From the NCBI GenBank assembly GCA_958445065.1, contig CAUCQW010000009.1, forward strand, positions 33,102 through 97,101: a stretch of DNA of 64,000 nucleotides. Reading direction: 5' to 3'. A program made the position numbers and the translations under genes. The DNA is from an uncultured Collinsella sp. GTDB taxonomy: Bacteria > Actinomycetota > Coriobacteriia > Coriobacteriales > Coriobacteriaceae. Shown in pieces: positions 51,008 to 62,560 of this stretch (position 1 is its first letter; each line of letters opens with the position of its first letter). The notes below the pieces were generated by a model. It did not search any database. It saw only the letters and a program-made list of their open reading frames with translations, and had not been told where the DNA came from.

Positions 51008-53887
51008 TTATTGAGCATCAAGTTGAGCCTGACGCTCCCGGTCACGCCTGAGCAACGGCGCCAAAAACTTGCCCGTATAACTCTGCGGACAGTCCGCAAC
51101 CTGCTCCGGTGTGCCCGAAACCACAACGGTTCCGCCGCCGTTACCGCCCTCGGGGCCCATATCGATCAGGCGGTCGGCAACCTTGATGACATCAAGGTTG
51201 TGTTCAATCACCAGCACCGTGTTGCCCGCATCGACCAAGCGCTGCAGCACATCGAGCAGCTGGCGGACGTCCTCAAAATGAAGGCCGGTCGTCGGCTCGT
51301 CCAAAATATAGAACGTCTTGCCCGTCTGGCGTCGATGAAGCTCCTTGGCGAGCTTCACACGCTGCGCCTCGCCGCCCGAGAGCGTCGTGGCGGGCTGGCC
51401 CAGGCTCACGTAGCCCAAGCCTACATCGTACAGCGTCTGGAGCTTGCGCTTAATCTGCGGGATATTCCCAAAGAAGGCCAGTGCCTCGGTGACGCTCATG
51501 TCGAGCACGTCCGAGATGGTCTTACCACGGTAAGTGACCTCAAGCGTCTCGCGGTTATAGCGTTTGCCGCCGCAGACCTCACAGGGGACATAGATATCGG
51601 GAAGGAAGTGCATCTCGATCTTAATTTGTCCGTCGCCCTTGCATGCTTCGCAGCGACCGCCGCTCACGTTAAAGGAGAAACGTCCCGGCGAGTAGCCGCG
51701 CGCCTTCGACTCCGGCGTACTCGCAAACAGCGCGCGAAGATCATCCCACAGGCCAATGTACGTAGCAGGGTTGGAACGCGGCGTGCGGCCAATCGGCGAC
51801 TGGTCGATGTCGATCACCTTATCGATGCACTCGATACCCTCGAGCTTTTTGTACGGGCCCACAGGACGCGTCGAACGGTGAATGGCATTCGTAAGCGCAG
51901 GCGCAATGGTGTCGGTAACCAGGGAGCTCTTGCCCGATCCCGACACGCCGGTAACGACCGTAAGCGTACCAAACTCGATCTTGGCGGTAACGTTTTTAAG
52001 GTTGTTGGCACGGGCGCCCGTGATCTTAAGGCAGCCGCGACCGGGCTTTCGGCGCTTATCGGGAACCCGAATCATTCGCTTGCCAGTCAGGTAGGCACCC
52101 GTCATCGAATCGGGGCATGCCATGATATCGGCAGGCGTTCCCGCGGCGACCACGTGTCCGCCGTTCACGCCCGCGCCGGGGCCCATGTCGATCACATAGT
52201 CGGCAGCACGAATCGTATCCTCATCATGCTCGACGACGATGACGGTATTGCCGATATCGCGCAGGCGCTCAAGTGTCTTGATCAGGCGCTCGTTATCGCG
52301 CTGATGAAGGCCGATCGATGGCTCGTCCAAAATGTACAGGACACCCATGAGACCGGCGCCGATCTGCGTTGCCAGGCGAATGCGCTGGGCCTCGCCTCCG
52401 GAAAGCGTCGCCGAGGCACGGTCGAGGGTCAGATAGTCGAGTCCGACATCGACCAGAAAGCGCAGGCGCTCCAGGATTTCCTTAACGATGCGCCCGCCGA
52501 TAAATTGTTGGCGCTCGGTAAGCTCCAAGCCCTCAAAAAACTCGAGCGACTCGCGGCACGATAGGCAGCAGACCTCGTAAATGGACTTACCGCCTACGGT
52601 AACGGCGAGCATCTCGGGGCGCAGACGAGCGCCATGGCAACTCGCGCACGGCTCCTCGCGGATGTACTTCTCCAAGCGCGCCTTGGTGTTCTCATTCGTC
52701 GTCTCGGTATAGCGCTCGTACAGGATATTGCGCACGCCCGAGAACTTGGTGTCCCACTGGCTGCGGCGCCCATCGAGCTTTTGATAGTCGACCGAAATCT
52801 TCTGGTCGCCCATGCCGTCTAAAAACGCGCGACGCACCCGCGGAGGCAGATCCTCCCACGGCGTATCGACGCTCACCTTAAAGTGTTTGCAGACCGCAGC
52901 GAAAATCTGCGGATAGTAGTTAGAGTTGCCAAACAGGCTGCCAAACACCCCGTCGGCGATCGACTTCGAGGGGTCTTCGATTAGGGCCTCGGCATCGACC
53001 GTCTTCTTAAAGCCCAGGCCATCGCACTCTGGGCACGCGCCATAGGGCGCGTTGAACGAGAAATCACGCGGCTGCAGGTCATCGATGGAGTGCCCATGCT
53101 CCGGGCACGCCAACGCCAGCGAATACTCCAGCAACTCGCCTTCGGTCCCCTCGGGAGCGTCGCGGTCGGGCAGCAAGTATACGTTCACATTGCCGTGCGC
53201 CAGCGCAGTCGCCTGTTCAACGGACTCGGCAATACGGCCCAGCGAGTTCTCGCGAATCACGATGCGGTCGACCACGACCTCGATATCGTGCTTGAATTTC
53301 TTATCCAAATCGATAGGGTCATCAAGCGAGCGAACCTCGCCGTCGACACGCACGCGGCTAAAGCCCTCGGCGCGAAGGTCCTCAAACAGTTTGGTGTACT
53401 CGCCTTTTCGCCCGCGTACCACCGGTGCCAGCACAAACGCGCGGCGGCCCTCCCCCGCCGCCAAGACCTTGTCGGCAACCTGGTCGGTCGTCTGACGCTC
53501 AATGACACGGCCGCATTCGGGACAGTGCGGGGTGCCCACACGGGCGAACAGCAGGCGCAGATAGTCATAAATCTCGGTTACGGTGCCAACCGTCGAGCGC
53601 GGGTTCTTGGATGTCGTCTTTTGATCAATTGAGACAGCCGGCGAAAGGCCGTCGATTGAATCCAAGTCGGGTTTGTCCATCTGGCCCAAGAACTGGCGCG
53701 CATAACTCGAAAGGCTCTCGACGTATCGACGCTGGCCCTCGGCATAGATAGTGTCGAATGCCAGCGAACTCTTGCCCGAGCCAGAAAGACCGGTAATGAC
53801 CACGAGTTGGTCACGCGGAATGGAAACATCGATATCACGGAGGTTGTGCTCACGAGCGCCGCGAATAACGATAGAAGAATCAGACAT
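51008..53887 (-). CDS. uvrA: Excinuclease ABC subunit A
   Basis: 959 residues from the ATG behind AAGGAG. Two ABC ATPase units: Walker [23 protein letters not shown] and [14 protein letters not shown]. Zinc modules are CPECG near 120, CPECDGLGF with CPEH (interaction region), CASCHGARL, and the C-terminal [27 protein letters not shown]. Damage sensor of nucleotide excision repair. Divergent from the LtaS-like gene. Confidence 0.97.
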   Translation of the reverse strand: MSDSSIVIRGAREHNLRDIDVSIPRDQLVVITGLSGSGKSSLAFDTIYAEGQRRYVESLSSYARQFLGQMDKPDLDSIDGLSPAVSIDQKTTSKNPRSTVGTVTEIYDYLRLLFARVGTPHCPECGRVIERQTTDQVADKVLAAGEGRRAFVLAPVVRGRKGEYTKLFEDLRAEGFSRVRVDGEVRSLDDPIDLDKKFKHDIEVVVDRIVIRENSLGRIAESVEQATALAHGNVNVYLLPDRDAPEGTEGELLEYSLALACPEHGHSIDDLQPRDFSFNAPYGACPECDGLGFKKTVDAEALIEDPSKSIADGVFGSLFGNSNYYPQIFAAVCKHFKVSVDTPWEDLPPRVRRAFLDGMGDQKISVDYQKLDGRRSQWDTKFSGVRNILYERYTETTNENTKARLEKYIREEPCASCHGARLRPEMLAVTVGGKSIYEVCCLSCRESLEFFEGLELTERQQFIGGRIVKEILERLRFLVDVGLDYLTLDRASATLSGGEAQRIRLATQIGAGLMGVLYILDEPSIGLHQRDNERLIKTLERLRDIGNTVIVVEHDEDTIRAADYVIDMGPGAGVNGGHVVAAGTPADIMACPDSMTGAYLTGKRMIRVPDKRRKPGRGCLKITGARANNLKNVTAKIEFGTLTVVTGVSGSGKSSLVTDTIAPALTNAIHRSTRPVGPYKKLEGIECIDKVIDIDQSPIGRTPRSNPATYIGLWDDLRALFASTPESKARGYSPGRFSFNVSGGRCEACKGDGQIKIEMHFLPDIYVPCEVCGGKRYNRETLEVTYRGKTISDVLDMSVTEALAFFGNIPQIKRKLQTLYDVGLGYVSLGQPATTLSGGEAQRVKLAKELHRRQTGKTFYILDEPTTGLHFEDVRQLLDVLQRLVDAGNTVLVIEHNLDVIKVADRLIDMGPEGGNGGGTVVVSGTPEQVADCPQSYTGKFLAPLLRRDRERQAQLDAQ

Positions 53888-54080
53888 GGAAGCTCCTTGC
53901 CTCCTATTGCATCGAATCATACTGCCGATGAGTTTAGCGCACTCGACGCGCACAGATGTTCGTAATACAAGATTCGCAGACCTTTAGCTTTGCGTATCGG
54001 GCGCTTTGTTTCTCGAAATGCCGTGGAAAGGTTACAGTAATCTAATACTGAACTTAATTTGCTGTACCAGAGGAACGTCC

Positions 54081-56234
54081 ATGACCGAAGATATCCCCCT
54101 TGAAATCACTTCGAGCGACATGGCCAATCTGCCCATATTCATCGCCGTCCTTATCGTAGCCGCCGTCATCGTGCGCGTGTATTTTTCAATCAAACGCAAC
54201 GAAAAGCCACCCATTGCCCGCGTCTTTTGGTGCGCGACGCTCCTCATCCCGCTCGGCGTGGTAGCTGCATGGGTTACGAATCAATTGCTCGTAAATGAGG
54301 GCAGCTCCCTATGGGTCCTTTCTTATTCGGCGCTCGGTGCTGCCGCCGTCATGCTTCTTGTCGAGCCCTTGGTTTCGGGACTTATCGACCAAACCGACCT
54401 TGCGACGGGAACAGTTGCCTGTATTTGCCGTGACATCCTTGTCATCGCCGCTGTTTCAGCGCTCTCGTTCGTTTCACTCGAAATTGCCTGCAATGAAACG
54501 TTCTATCGCATTCCCGCCAACTCATTCGGGTTTTCCGTCGGGCTGCTCGCGACGGTTCTGCTCTCCCTTTATTTGCTGGGACAGCGTCATGGAGGCGTCA
54601 TGGCCCTCGTGCCCGTCGTCTGTTGCATCCTTGGCATTGCCGAGCACTTCGTCATAACGTTTAAAGGCGAAGCCATCCTGCCAAGCGATATCTTGGCCCT
54701 TGGCACCGCAATGGAAGTGAGCGAGGGATACGAGTTTACCTTTACCGCCGCAATCGTAACCTCTCTAGCCATGCTGGAGATTTCCCTGGGGCTTCTTTCG
54801 CTTATCCGACCGCGAAAGCTCCGTACGCCCACCCATGTCTTCCCCGCAATCGCCGCCAACCTCTGCGCTTTTCTGCTAGTGACCGTTGTGGGGCTCTCGG
54901 GCTTTTCCAGCATCGACTTGGAGCAGGCACTGAATTTTGGATTTGACCGTTGGCAGCCCATCACCACGTATGCGTCTCAGGGGTTTATTACTTCGTTCAC
55001 CGAAATGGTCAACGAGTTGCCCATTGAGAAGCCCGAAGACTATACGCCCGATGAGGCGCAGAGCATCGAGCAGGAGCTCGCCGCCGTCTACGACAGCACA
55101 TATGGCTCGAGCGAGCAGCGCGCGGCGGCCGTTGCCCAGTTCAATGAAATCAGGCCGACGATTGTTGCCGTCATGAACGAGAGTTTTAGCGACCTTTCGT
55201 GCTTTGAGCAGCTCCAGGCGGCCGGGTACACCGGCCCCGCATTCTACAACTCGCTTCCCGACACACTTGTTCGCGGCACCATGCTCGCTTCGGTCGCCGG
55301 TGGCGGAACGGCGAACTCCGAATTCGAATTTTTGACCGGAGCGACAACGGCCTTTGTCGGATTAGGCAAAATTCCCTATCAGCTGTATCAGATGAATGGC
55401 GTCAACAGCCTGGCAAAGGACCTTAAAGAGCTTGGGTATACCACTACCGCTATGCACCCGCAAAACCCCGTCAACTACCATCGAGATAAAATCTATCAGC
55501 AGCTTGGCTTTGGAAACTTTCTTTCAATCGGCGATTTCGAAGGTGCGTCCTATTACCATGCCGGCGTATGCGACTACGCCACCTACGACAAGATACTCGA
55601 CCTGCTTAGAACCGACGAAGCCCCGCAGTTCATCTTTGACGTCACGATGCAAAATCACGGCGGCTACGACTATGGCACCGTTCCCGCCGAAGAGCTGACA
55701 AACTATTGGGTCGAGGGAGCCAGTGAGGGTGCCAACAGCGCGCTCAACACCTATCTCACCTGCATCAACGCATCCGACCGGGACCTCGAGTACTTTATCA
55801 ACGAGCTCCGCAATATCGGCAGACCGGTTGTTCTTGTCTTTTTTGGCGACCATCAGCCGAGCGCCGCGACGACTCTCAACGACGAGCTGTACCCTCAGGA
55901 AGATACGGCAAGCCACGCTTTCCGTATCTATCAGTCGACATATCTCGTCTGGGCTAACTATGAGATCGCCGGCAATACCGAGCTCAACGTCTACGACACC
56001 GTCGGGGCAAACGAGATTGCAGCCATTACCCTTAATAAGATCGGCGCCCCGCTCACCAATTACCAAAAGGCCCTACTTGCGACAAGGTCAGATGTGCCCA
56101 CCATCAATGTCGCCGGCTATCTCGGTGCCGACGGGCTGCGCTACGACTTGGAATCGGAAGACAGCCCCTACGCCTCGACGATCGACAAGCTGCAGCGCAT
56201 GCAATACCTCGAGTTCGCCAGCAAAGTTCAGTAA
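54081..56234 (+). CDS. LtaS-like sulfatase-family phosphoglycerol transferase
   Basis: 717 residues from the ATG behind AGAGGAA. Residues 1-290 hold about seven membrane segments; the rest is an outward-facing sulfatase-type domain. Catalytic features: NESFSDLS (metal Glu), GGGTANSEFEFLTG with the likely nucleophile Thr, HPQNPVNY, and FGDHQP with the metal-binding Asp-His. The family makes lipoteichoic acid-type polymers or adds phosphoglycerol to wall glycans. Which product applies is unknown. Confidence 0.9.
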   Translation: MTEDIPLEITSSDMANLPIFIAVLIVAAVIVRVYFSIKRNEKPPIARVFWCATLLIPLGVVAAWVTNQLLVNEGSSLWVLSYSALGAAAVMLLVEPLVSGLIDQTDLATGTVACICRDILVIAAVSALSFVSLEIACNETFYRIPANSFGFSVGLLATVLLSLYLLGQRHGGVMALVPVVCCILGIAEHFVITFKGEAILPSDILALGTAMEVSEGYEFTFTAAIVTSLAMLEISLGLLSLIRPRKLRTPTHVFPAIAANLCAFLLVTVVGLSGFSSIDLEQALNFGFDRWQPITTYASQGFITSFTEMVNELPIEKPEDYTPDEAQSIEQELAAVYDSTYGSSEQRAAAVAQFNEIRPTIVAVMNESFSDLSCFEQLQAAGYTGPAFYNSLPDTLVRGTMLASVAGGGTANSEFEFLTGATTAFVGLGKIPYQLYQMNGVNSLAKDLKELGYTTTAMHPQNPVNYHRDKIYQQLGFGNFLSIGDFEGASYYHAGVCDYATYDKILDLLRTDEAPQFIFDVTMQNHGGYDYGTVPAEELTNYWVEGASEGANSALNTYLTCINASDRDLEYFINELRNIGRPVVLVFFGDHQPSAATTLNDELYPQEDTASHAFRIYQSTYLVWANYEIAGNTELNVYDTVGANEIAAITLNKIGAPLTNYQKALLATRSDVPTINVAGYLGADGLRYDLESEDSPYASTIDKLQRMQYLEFASKVQ

Positions 56235-56379
56235 GCCCACCCATTCGCTTGGGCCCATCGTATTGCAAGCACGCTCGGCCCAAACGCATCGCAAATGACT
56301 CCCGCTCGCAAACGAGGGTACAATGACGCTCGTGTCACATCGCGGGGCCCCGGCCCCAGCATATACAAAGGAGTCATAC

Positions 56380-57210
56380 ATGGGTTGCGAACACGCACAG
56401 GCCGCCGGCGGACAAACGTCGCCGTCGCAATTTGAGGAGAACACGCTGTCCGAGGTCAAGCGCGTCATCGCCGTGCTTTCCGGCAAGGGCGGTGTCGGCA
56501 AGTCATTTGTCACCGGTGCCATCGCCACCGAGCTTGCCCGTCACGGCCACAAGGTCGGCGTCCTCGATGCCGACATTACCGGTCCCTCTATCCCCAAGAT
56601 GTTCGGTATGAGCGGACGCCACGTCCATGCCCTTGGCAACCTTATGCTGCCCGAAATCTCCGAGCACGGCGTCAAGGTCATGAGCTCCAACCTGCTGCTC
56701 CAAAACGAGACCGACCCCGTCCTTTGGCGCGGTCCGGTCATCGCAGGCGCCATTAGGCAGTTCTGGAGCGAGACCTCGTGGGGCCCCATCGACTACCTGC
56801 TGGTCGACATGCCTCCGGGAACAGGCGACGTCGCGCTCACCGTCTTCCAGTCGCTGCCCGTCGACGGCATCGTCATCGTCACGAGCCCGCAGGATCTGGT
56901 CTCGATGATCGTCGCCAAGGCGGTCAACATGGCCGAGAAGATGAACGTCCCCATTCTGGGCATCGTCGAGAACATGAGCTATATCGAGTGCCCCGACTGC
57001 GGCAAGAAGATCGAGGTCTTTGGCAAAAGCAAGCTCCCCGAGGTCGCAGAGCGCTATAACCTCGACATCTTGGGCACGCTTCCCATTAATCCGGCACTCG
57101 CCGAGGCCTGCGATAAGGGCGAGGTTGAGACCGCGCTGCCCGATGGCATGTTGCCCAAGGCAGTCTCTGCCGTCGAGGCTATTACCCCGCACGAGACCGA
57201 CGAGGCCTAA
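56380..57210 (+). CDS. Mrp/NBP35-family ATPase (Fe-S cluster carrier-like)
   Basis: 276 residues; ATG behind AAAGGAG. Deviant Walker A IAVLSGKGGVGKSFVTGAIA, VLDADITGPSIPKMFG, LLVDMPPGTGDVALTVFQS and the C-terminal CPDC motif (YIECPDCGKKIEVFG) likely to hold a bridging [4Fe-4S] cluster. A short N-terminal Cys-containing segment (MGCEHAQ) precedes. The following gene begins right after its stop, so it is co-transcribed with the flavoprotein. Confidence 0.92.
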   Translation: MGCEHAQAAGGQTSPSQFEENTLSEVKRVIAVLSGKGGVGKSFVTGAIATELARHGHKVGVLDADITGPSIPKMFGMSGRHVHALGNLMLPEISEHGVKVMSSNLLLQNETDPVLWRGPVIAGAIRQFWSETSWGPIDYLLVDMPPGTGDVALTVFQSLPVDGIVIVTSPQDLVSMIVAKAVNMAEKMNVPILGIVENMSYIECPDCGKKIEVFGKSKLPEVAERYNLDILGTLPINPALAEACDKGEVETALPDGMLPKAVSAVEAITPHETDEA

Positions 57211-58482
57211 GTGAACACGAGCGCCTTCTATGACGTCCTGGTAATCGGCGGCGGGGCTTCAGGCCTCGCCGCCGCCATTACGGCCGCACGTGCTGGCAAA
57301 AGCGTCTGCATCGTTGAGCGCGATGTCGCCTGCGGCCTAAAGCTCCTTGCGACCGGTAACGGCCGCTGCAACCTCTCCAACGAATCGATTGATCCTCAGC
57401 GGTATAACCACCCCGCATTCGTCGAATCTGTCATGGGCCCCCAACCCGAACAAGAGCTTATGGGTTTCTTCTCCTCGCTGGGCATCATGACAACCTCCGA
57501 GGAAGGCCGGCTATACCCGCGCTCCCTTCGCGCAGAATCGGTGCGCGACGCGCTTCTCAACGTTTGCGACCGCCTAGGTATTACCTTAATCTGCGGAGCC
57601 AACGTTGCCTCGGCGCACAAAGCTTCCGAAGGCTGGACACTCCAAATAGACCGTCCAGCGCGGGCGCTCAAGGCAAAAAAGCACGACGACCGAAAATCGG
57701 AGCTCCGCTCGCTTCGGAAAGCGCTCGCCGATGTCCCTCGCAAGAACGAGGCCCTGGAGGCACATGCCGTAATTATCGCCACGGGTGGCAACCCCACCGG
57801 TATCGCCGATACGTTTAGCCTCCCCCTCACTTCGCTGCGCCCCATCCTCTGCCCCGTATCGGCAACGGTCGTCGGCGATCGGGCGGCACTCAAGACGTTG
57901 GACGGCCTGCGCGTCCGCGCCCGCTTGACGCTCGCCCGCAATCATAATGAGCTCTGGCACGAAGACGGTGAAGTCCTGTTTCGAACCTTCGGTATCTCGG
58001 GCGTCGCTGTCTTCAACCTCTCCCGTCGTATCCAGCGCGGCGATACGATCCTGCTCGACGTTTTCCCCGACCTCTCTAAAGACGAGTTGCTCGATATGCT
58101 TAACCGGCGCGTTAAGCTGCTCGGCGGCTTTTCGCCCCGCGATCCCCGTTGGCTCGACGGCATACTCGCCCCGCAACTCTCCCGCGTCGTCTGCACAGCG
58201 TTCGAGCAGTGCCATCCAGGCTCCAACGATGTCATCCACCTGGTCTCGATCCTCAAGCATTTTAAGTTGCTCGTCGAAGGAACCGCCGAGGAGCGCTCGG
58301 CGCAGGTCACGCGTGGTGGCGTATCTGTCGAGAGCATCTCAACACCCAGTCTACGCGCGCGCAGCGTTGTCGACACCCCGCTTTACGTCTGCGGCGAAGC
58401 GCTCGACATCGACGCCGATTGCGGAGGCTTTAACCTTGCGTGGGCATGGCTCTCGGGCATTCGCGCTGCAAGCAGCCTGTAG
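57211..58482 (+). CDS. FAD-dependent oxidoreductase, HI0933/BaiN-like
   Basis: 423 residues; GTG start directly after the mrp stop. Dinucleotide-binding YDVLVIGGGASGLAAAITAARAGKSVCIVERD, CGLKLLATGNGRCNLSN, a mid-domain HI0933-type substrate-like region and the C-terminal second FAD contact YVCGEALDIDADCGGFNLAWAWLSG. Family members include BaiN, implicated in bile acid 7-dehydroxylation in Clostridium, but most have no known substrate. No other bai genes are here. Confidence 0.87.
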   Translation: MNTSAFYDVLVIGGGASGLAAAITAARAGKSVCIVERDVACGLKLLATGNGRCNLSNESIDPQRYNHPAFVESVMGPQPEQELMGFFSSLGIMTTSEEGRLYPRSLRAESVRDALLNVCDRLGITLICGANVASAHKASEGWTLQIDRPARALKAKKHDDRKSELRSLRKALADVPRKNEALEAHAVIIATGGNPTGIADTFSLPLTSLRPILCPVSATVVGDRAALKTLDGLRVRARLTLARNHNELWHEDGEVLFRTFGISGVAVFNLSRRIQRGDTILLDVFPDLSKDELLDMLNRRVKLLGGFSPRDPRWLDGILAPQLSRVVCTAFEQCHPGSNDVIHLVSILKHFKLLVEGTAEERSAQVTRGGVSVESISTPSLRARSVVDTPLYVCGEALDIDADCGGFNLAWAWLSGIRAASSL

Positions 58483-58512
58483 CCGCGCAGTCTATAATCA
58501 AAAACGCATTCG

Positions 58513-58540
58513 GGCCGTCTGGGATACCGGACGGCCTCTT
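58513..58540 (+). terminator. Hairpin after the HI0933-like gene
   Basis: GGCCGTC (58513-58519) pairs with GACGGCC (58530-58536), followed by TCTTTCTT on the plus strand. It lies just ahead of the next gene's ribosome binding site, so it may act as a terminator or an attenuator. Confidence 0.7.
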
Positions 58541-58562
58541 TCTTGCCTCTAAGGAGACCTCG

Positions 58563-60203
58563 ATGATTGAAATCACCCAAGTCAACGCGTCGCTCGATGA
58601 AGCCGGCGATGAAAATGCCTGCCTCATTGTTGGCAAGCGAGTCGCCAAGCGCGTCCTACGTTGCAAAGACTCCGAGATCAAGTCCATCGAGCTCCACCGC
58701 AAGTCAATCGACGCTCGCAAAAAACGAGACGTCCATTTTATCCTGAGCTTTCGTGTTGAGCTGACCAGTCCCCACCTCGAGCGAGAAGCGGTCGACAGCG
58801 TTTCCGAGCGTGACCGCTCGCGCGTACGCGCGATAAAAGACGATGGGTCTTCATTCCCCACCCCCGTCTCCGACGCACCTCAAGAACGCCCTGTCGTTGT
58901 CGGCGCCGGATGCGCTGGCCTTTTCGCCGCGCTAACGCTCGCCAAAGCAGGTCTTAAGCCCTTGCTCATCGAGCGCGGCGACCCGGCATTTCGCCGCTCG
59001 CATGCGATCGACCTCTTTCTAAAGGAGCGCATCCTCGACCCCGAGAGTAATATCCAGTTTGGTCTGGGCGGCGCGGGGACCTTCTCGGACGGCAAGCTCA
59101 ATACGGGAACAAAAAATCCCGCCCATCGCCTTATCCTCGAAACCTTCGTCGAGGCGGGTGCGCCCCGCGATATTCTGTGGGATGCCAAGCCGCACATTGG
59201 CTCCGACATCCTTCCCACGGTTGTCACCGCTATATCCCAGCGCATCGAGCAGCTCGGAGGTATCGTCCGTTATCGAACAAAGCTCGTCGACATTCACATC
59301 GACGCGTCTGGCGCCATCACCGGTATTGATGTCCAATCGTCCCAAGACGCCGCTTACGAGCCAATCGAGACAAAGCACCTCATCCTCGCCTGCGGGCATT
59401 CTGCTCGCGATATTTTTGAGCTCCTTAAGGACCACAACGTGGCCCTCGCACAAAAGACCTTTGCCATGGGCGTTCGCATCGAGCATCCGCAACGCGACAT
59501 CGACAGAGCCCAATATGGAGCCTCGGCGGGACATCCAGCGCTCGGGGCAGCCCCCTACAAGCTCGTCGCCCATCTCCCCAACGGCCGCAGCGTGTTCTCG
59601 TTTTGCATGTGCCCCGGCGGACAGGTTGTTGCCGCCTCTTCAGAACCGTGCCATCTGTGCGTCAACGGGGCCAGTCTCAATGCCCGCGACGGACGCAACG
59701 CAAATGCCGCCCTGCTCGTTAACGTCACGCCTGAGGACCTTCCCAACGATGACCCGCTCGCCGGCATCGAGCTCCAGCGTGCCTGCGAGGCGGCCGCCTA
59801 TCGCCTGGGCGGTTCCAACTGGAACGCACCGGCACAACTCGTCGGAGATTTCCTCGCAGGACGCGCCAGCAAGGCGCCCGGAAAGGTAAAGCCCACCTAT
59901 CCGCTCGGTGTGACCTGGACGGCAATTGACGAAGCCCTACCGCAGCATATCGTCGAGTCGCTCCGCCTGGGACTTCCCCTACTCGGAAAAAAGCTACGAG
60001 GCTACGACCGTCCCGATGCCGTTCTTACCGGCGTGGAGACTCGTTCGAGCTCACCGGTCACTGTCACCCGAGACCGAACGTGCCATGCCGTGTCGACCCC
60101 GGGCCTCTACCCTTGTGGTGAGGGAGCTGGATATGCCGGCGGCATCATGAGCGCGGCCACCGACGGCATCCGTTGTGCTGAAGCCCTGATCGCAGACCTC
60201 TAA
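58563..60203 (+). CDS. FAD-dependent protein of the COG2509 type
   Basis: 546 residues; ATG behind AAGGAG. A non-FAD N-terminal domain (residues 1-85, CLIVGKRVAKRVLRCKDSEIKSIELHRKSIDARKK) precedes the FAD-binding VVVGAGCAGLFAALTLAKAGLKPLLIERG. Other features: IQFGLGGAGTFSDGKLNTGTKN, FCMCPGGQVVAASSE, and C-terminal LYPCGEGAGYAGGIMSAATDGIRCAEAL. Widespread in Firmicutes and Actinobacteria with unknown function. Confidence 0.88.
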   Translation: MIEITQVNASLDEAGDENACLIVGKRVAKRVLRCKDSEIKSIELHRKSIDARKKRDVHFILSFRVELTSPHLEREAVDSVSERDRSRVRAIKDDGSSFPTPVSDAPQERPVVVGAGCAGLFAALTLAKAGLKPLLIERGDPAFRRSHAIDLFLKERILDPESNIQFGLGGAGTFSDGKLNTGTKNPAHRLILETFVEAGAPRDILWDAKPHIGSDILPTVVTAISQRIEQLGGIVRYRTKLVDIHIDASGAITGIDVQSSQDAAYEPIETKHLILACGHSARDIFELLKDHNVALAQKTFAMGVRIEHPQRDIDRAQYGASAGHPALGAAPYKLVAHLPNGRSVFSFCMCPGGQVVAASSEPCHLCVNGASLNARDGRNANAALLVNVTPEDLPNDDPLAGIELQRACEAAAYRLGGSNWNAPAQLVGDFLAGRASKAPGKVKPTYPLGVTWTAIDEALPQHIVESLRLGLPLLGKKLRGYDRPDAVLTGVETRSSSPVTVTRDRTCHAVSTPGLYPCGEGAGYAGGIMSAATDGIRCAEALIADL

Positions 60204-60231
60204 CGCACGAATTCCAGCGCGCAAAAGACAT

Positions 60232-60263
60232 AGGCCCCGAGCTCGACAGGGAACTCGGGGCCT
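60232..60263. terminator. Bidirectional terminator between convergent genes
   Basis: AGGCCCCGAG (60232-60241) pairs with CTCGGGGCCT (60254-60263). It lies between the plus-strand FAD gene and the minus-strand uvrB with modest T-rich sequence on both sides. Confidence 0.8.
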
Positions 60264-60268
60264 GTTCG

Positions 60269-62509
60269 CTATTTCTTAAACCGTGCACCCTGGCGTTTTC
60301 TGCCCGATGCGAACGTGGAACCCTTGCGGGCCTGCGAACGTAAGCGCTCGATCGTCTCGTCCTCAGACGCACCCTCGAGCATCGCCCGAATCTGAACGAC
60401 AGCATCGCGCAGGCGCGCCGCCTCCTCAAAGTCCATGGCGGCAGAAGCGTTACGCATATCCTCTTCCATGGTTTCGACGATCCGCACAAGCTCGTCATGC
60501 GGCAGTTCTTCCAACTGCTCCGCAAGTGTCTGCTCGGGCGCCACCGTTTCTGGCACACCGCCCTCGCCCGACTCATCGGGCGTATAGAATGCGCCATGGC
60601 CAAGAGAGTCGCCCTTCGAGCGACCCTTGGAGCCCACAGTTTTTTCGGCCTCGGCAATAAAACTTGAGATGTCGTTGATGGCCTTGCGCACCGTCTTGGG
60701 CACAATGCCATGTTCTTCGTTATATGCCATCTGAATCTCGCGACGGCGCTGCGTCTCCTCGATGGCCTCTTTCATCGAATCGGTCACAACGTCTGCATAC
60801 ATGATGACTTCGCCATCGGCGTTACGGGCCGCACGGCCAATCGTCTGAATCAGCGAACGGCGGTTGCGCAAGAAGCCTTCCTTATCGGCATCGAGAATTG
60901 CCACCAGTGAGACCTCGGGAAGATCCAAGCCCTCGCGAAGCAGGTTGATGCCAACGAGAACATCGATCTTGCCCTCGCGCAGCGTTCGCAGGATCTCGAC
61001 ACGGTCCATTGTCGCCGTATCAGAGTGCATGTAATTGACCTTAATGCCCGCGTCGAGCAGATGGTCGGTCAGGTCCTCGGCCATGCGTTTGGTCAACGTG
61101 GTCACCAGCACGCGCTCCTTGCGGGCAACGCGCTCGCGAATCTCGTCCTCAAGATCGTCAATCTGACCGCGAACTGGACGCACGTCAATCTTGGGGTCGA
61201 GCAGGCCGGTCGGACGAATAATCTGCTCCACGTCGTTTTGGCTCACCCGCAGCTCGTAGTCGCCCGGCGTGGCCGAAACATAGATAAACTGGGGGATCCT
61301 TGCCTCAAACTCATCGAAACGAAGCGGGCGGTTATCGAGCGCCGAGGGCAGGCGAAAACCGTGTTCCACCAGCGTCACCTTACGCGAGCGGTCACCTTCG
61401 TGCATGCCGCGAATCTGCGGCACCGTCACATGGCTCTCATCGATGATGCAGAGCATATCCTTGGGAAAGTAATCGATTAGGGTAAACGGCGGCTCACCCG
61501 GCTTGCGACCGTCCAGATGACGCGAGTAGTTCTCGATGCCGTTGCAAAAGCCCATCGTCTCGAGCATCTCAAGATCATAATCGGTACGCTGCTGCAGACG
61601 CTGCGCCTCGAGCAACTTGTCGGTCGCCTTGAGCTCCGCCACGCGCTTCTCGCACTCTTCGCTGATCGATTTCAGAGCCGCCTTGACCTTCGGCTTCTCG
61701 GTCACGTAGTGCGATGCCGGCCATACGGGAATGGCCTCGTACTCACGAAGCATCTCACCGGTGACCTCATCGATCTCGGCAATCAGCTCGACCTCGTCGC
61801 CAAAGAACTCAAACCGCAACGGATGCTCGGCATAAGGCGGATACACGTCGACAACATCGCCGCGCACGCGGAACGTGCCACGTGCCAGGTCATAGTCATT
61901 GCGATCATATTGAATGTCGATAAGTGCATGGATAAAGTCATCGCGCTCGAGCGGCACCTTCTTGTCGACGTTTGGAGCCAGACCCGCATAGTCCTCAGGA
62001 GAGCCAATGCCATAGATACACGAGACCGATGCGACAACGATCACATCACGTCGAGAGAGCAGTGACGCGGTCGCCTGATGGCGCAGCATCTCGACCTCTT
62101 CGTTAATCGAGGAGTCTTTCTCGATATATGTATCGCTTTGCGGCACATACGCCTCGGGCTGATAGTAGTCGTAGTACGAGACGAAGTAGACCACAGCGTT
62201 GTTGGGAAAGAACTCTTTGAGCTCGCTCGCAAGCTGAGCAGCGAGCGTTTTATTGGGGGCCATGACCAGCGTCGGCTTTCCCAGGGCCTCAATAGTCTTT
62301 GCCATCGTGAAGGTCTTGCCCGAACCAGTCACACCCAGCAAAACCTGATAGCGGTCTCCGTCCCTCACGCCCCGCACAAGTGACTCAATGGCCTTAGGCT
62401 GGGAACCAGCGGGCTCGTATGGAGACACGACCTTAAACGGCACATCAGCGCCCTCAACGCCAAAGCGCTTAAGTTCACCACCAACGCGTTCTACTTCAAA
62501 TTCCGCCAT
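60269..62509 (-). CDS. uvrB: Excinuclease ABC subunit B
   Basis: 746 residues from the ATG behind TAGGAG. Helicase motif [15 protein letters not shown], the beta-hairpin region [21 protein letters not shown], motif with DESH ([13 protein letters not shown]), motif [14 protein letters not shown] and the C-terminal UVR motif ([34 protein letters not shown]) that binds UvrC. A basic tail ends the protein. Third gene of the run coaE-transglycosylase-uvrB. Confidence 0.97.
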   Translation of the reverse strand: MAEFEVERVGGELKRFGVEGADVPFKVVSPYEPAGSQPKAIESLVRGVRDGDRYQVLLGVTGSGKTFTMAKTIEALGKPTLVMAPNKTLAAQLASELKEFFPNNAVVYFVSYYDYYQPEAYVPQSDTYIEKDSSINEEVEMLRHQATASLLSRRDVIVVASVSCIYGIGSPEDYAGLAPNVDKKVPLERDDFIHALIDIQYDRNDYDLARGTFRVRGDVVDVYPPYAEHPLRFEFFGDEVELIAEIDEVTGEMLREYEAIPVWPASHYVTEKPKVKAALKSISEECEKRVAELKATDKLLEAQRLQQRTDYDLEMLETMGFCNGIENYSRHLDGRKPGEPPFTLIDYFPKDMLCIIDESHVTVPQIRGMHEGDRSRKVTLVEHGFRLPSALDNRPLRFDEFEARIPQFIYVSATPGDYELRVSQNDVEQIIRPTGLLDPKIDVRPVRGQIDDLEDEIRERVARKERVLVTTLTKRMAEDLTDHLLDAGIKVNYMHSDTATMDRVEILRTLREGKIDVLVGINLLREGLDLPEVSLVAILDADKEGFLRNRRSLIQTIGRAARNADGEVIMYADVVTDSMKEAIEETQRRREIQMAYNEEHGIVPKTVRKAINDISSFIAEAEKTVGSKGRSKGDSLGHGAFYTPDESGEGGVPETVAPEQTLAEQLEELPHDELVRIVETMEEDMRNASAAMDFEEAARLRDAVVQIRAMLEGASEDETIERLRSQARKGSTFASGRKRQGARFKK

Positions 62510-62560
62510 GGATACTCCTAACTCGTACATCTGCAGTATACGCAGGCGGTGGGCTTAGTC

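Noticed and set aside
57211..58482. Calling the HI0933-like flavoprotein a bile acid dehydroxylation enzyme (BaiN)
   Set aside because: The family is broad and mostly uncharacterised, and no other bai genes are nearby, so similarity alone does not support that function.
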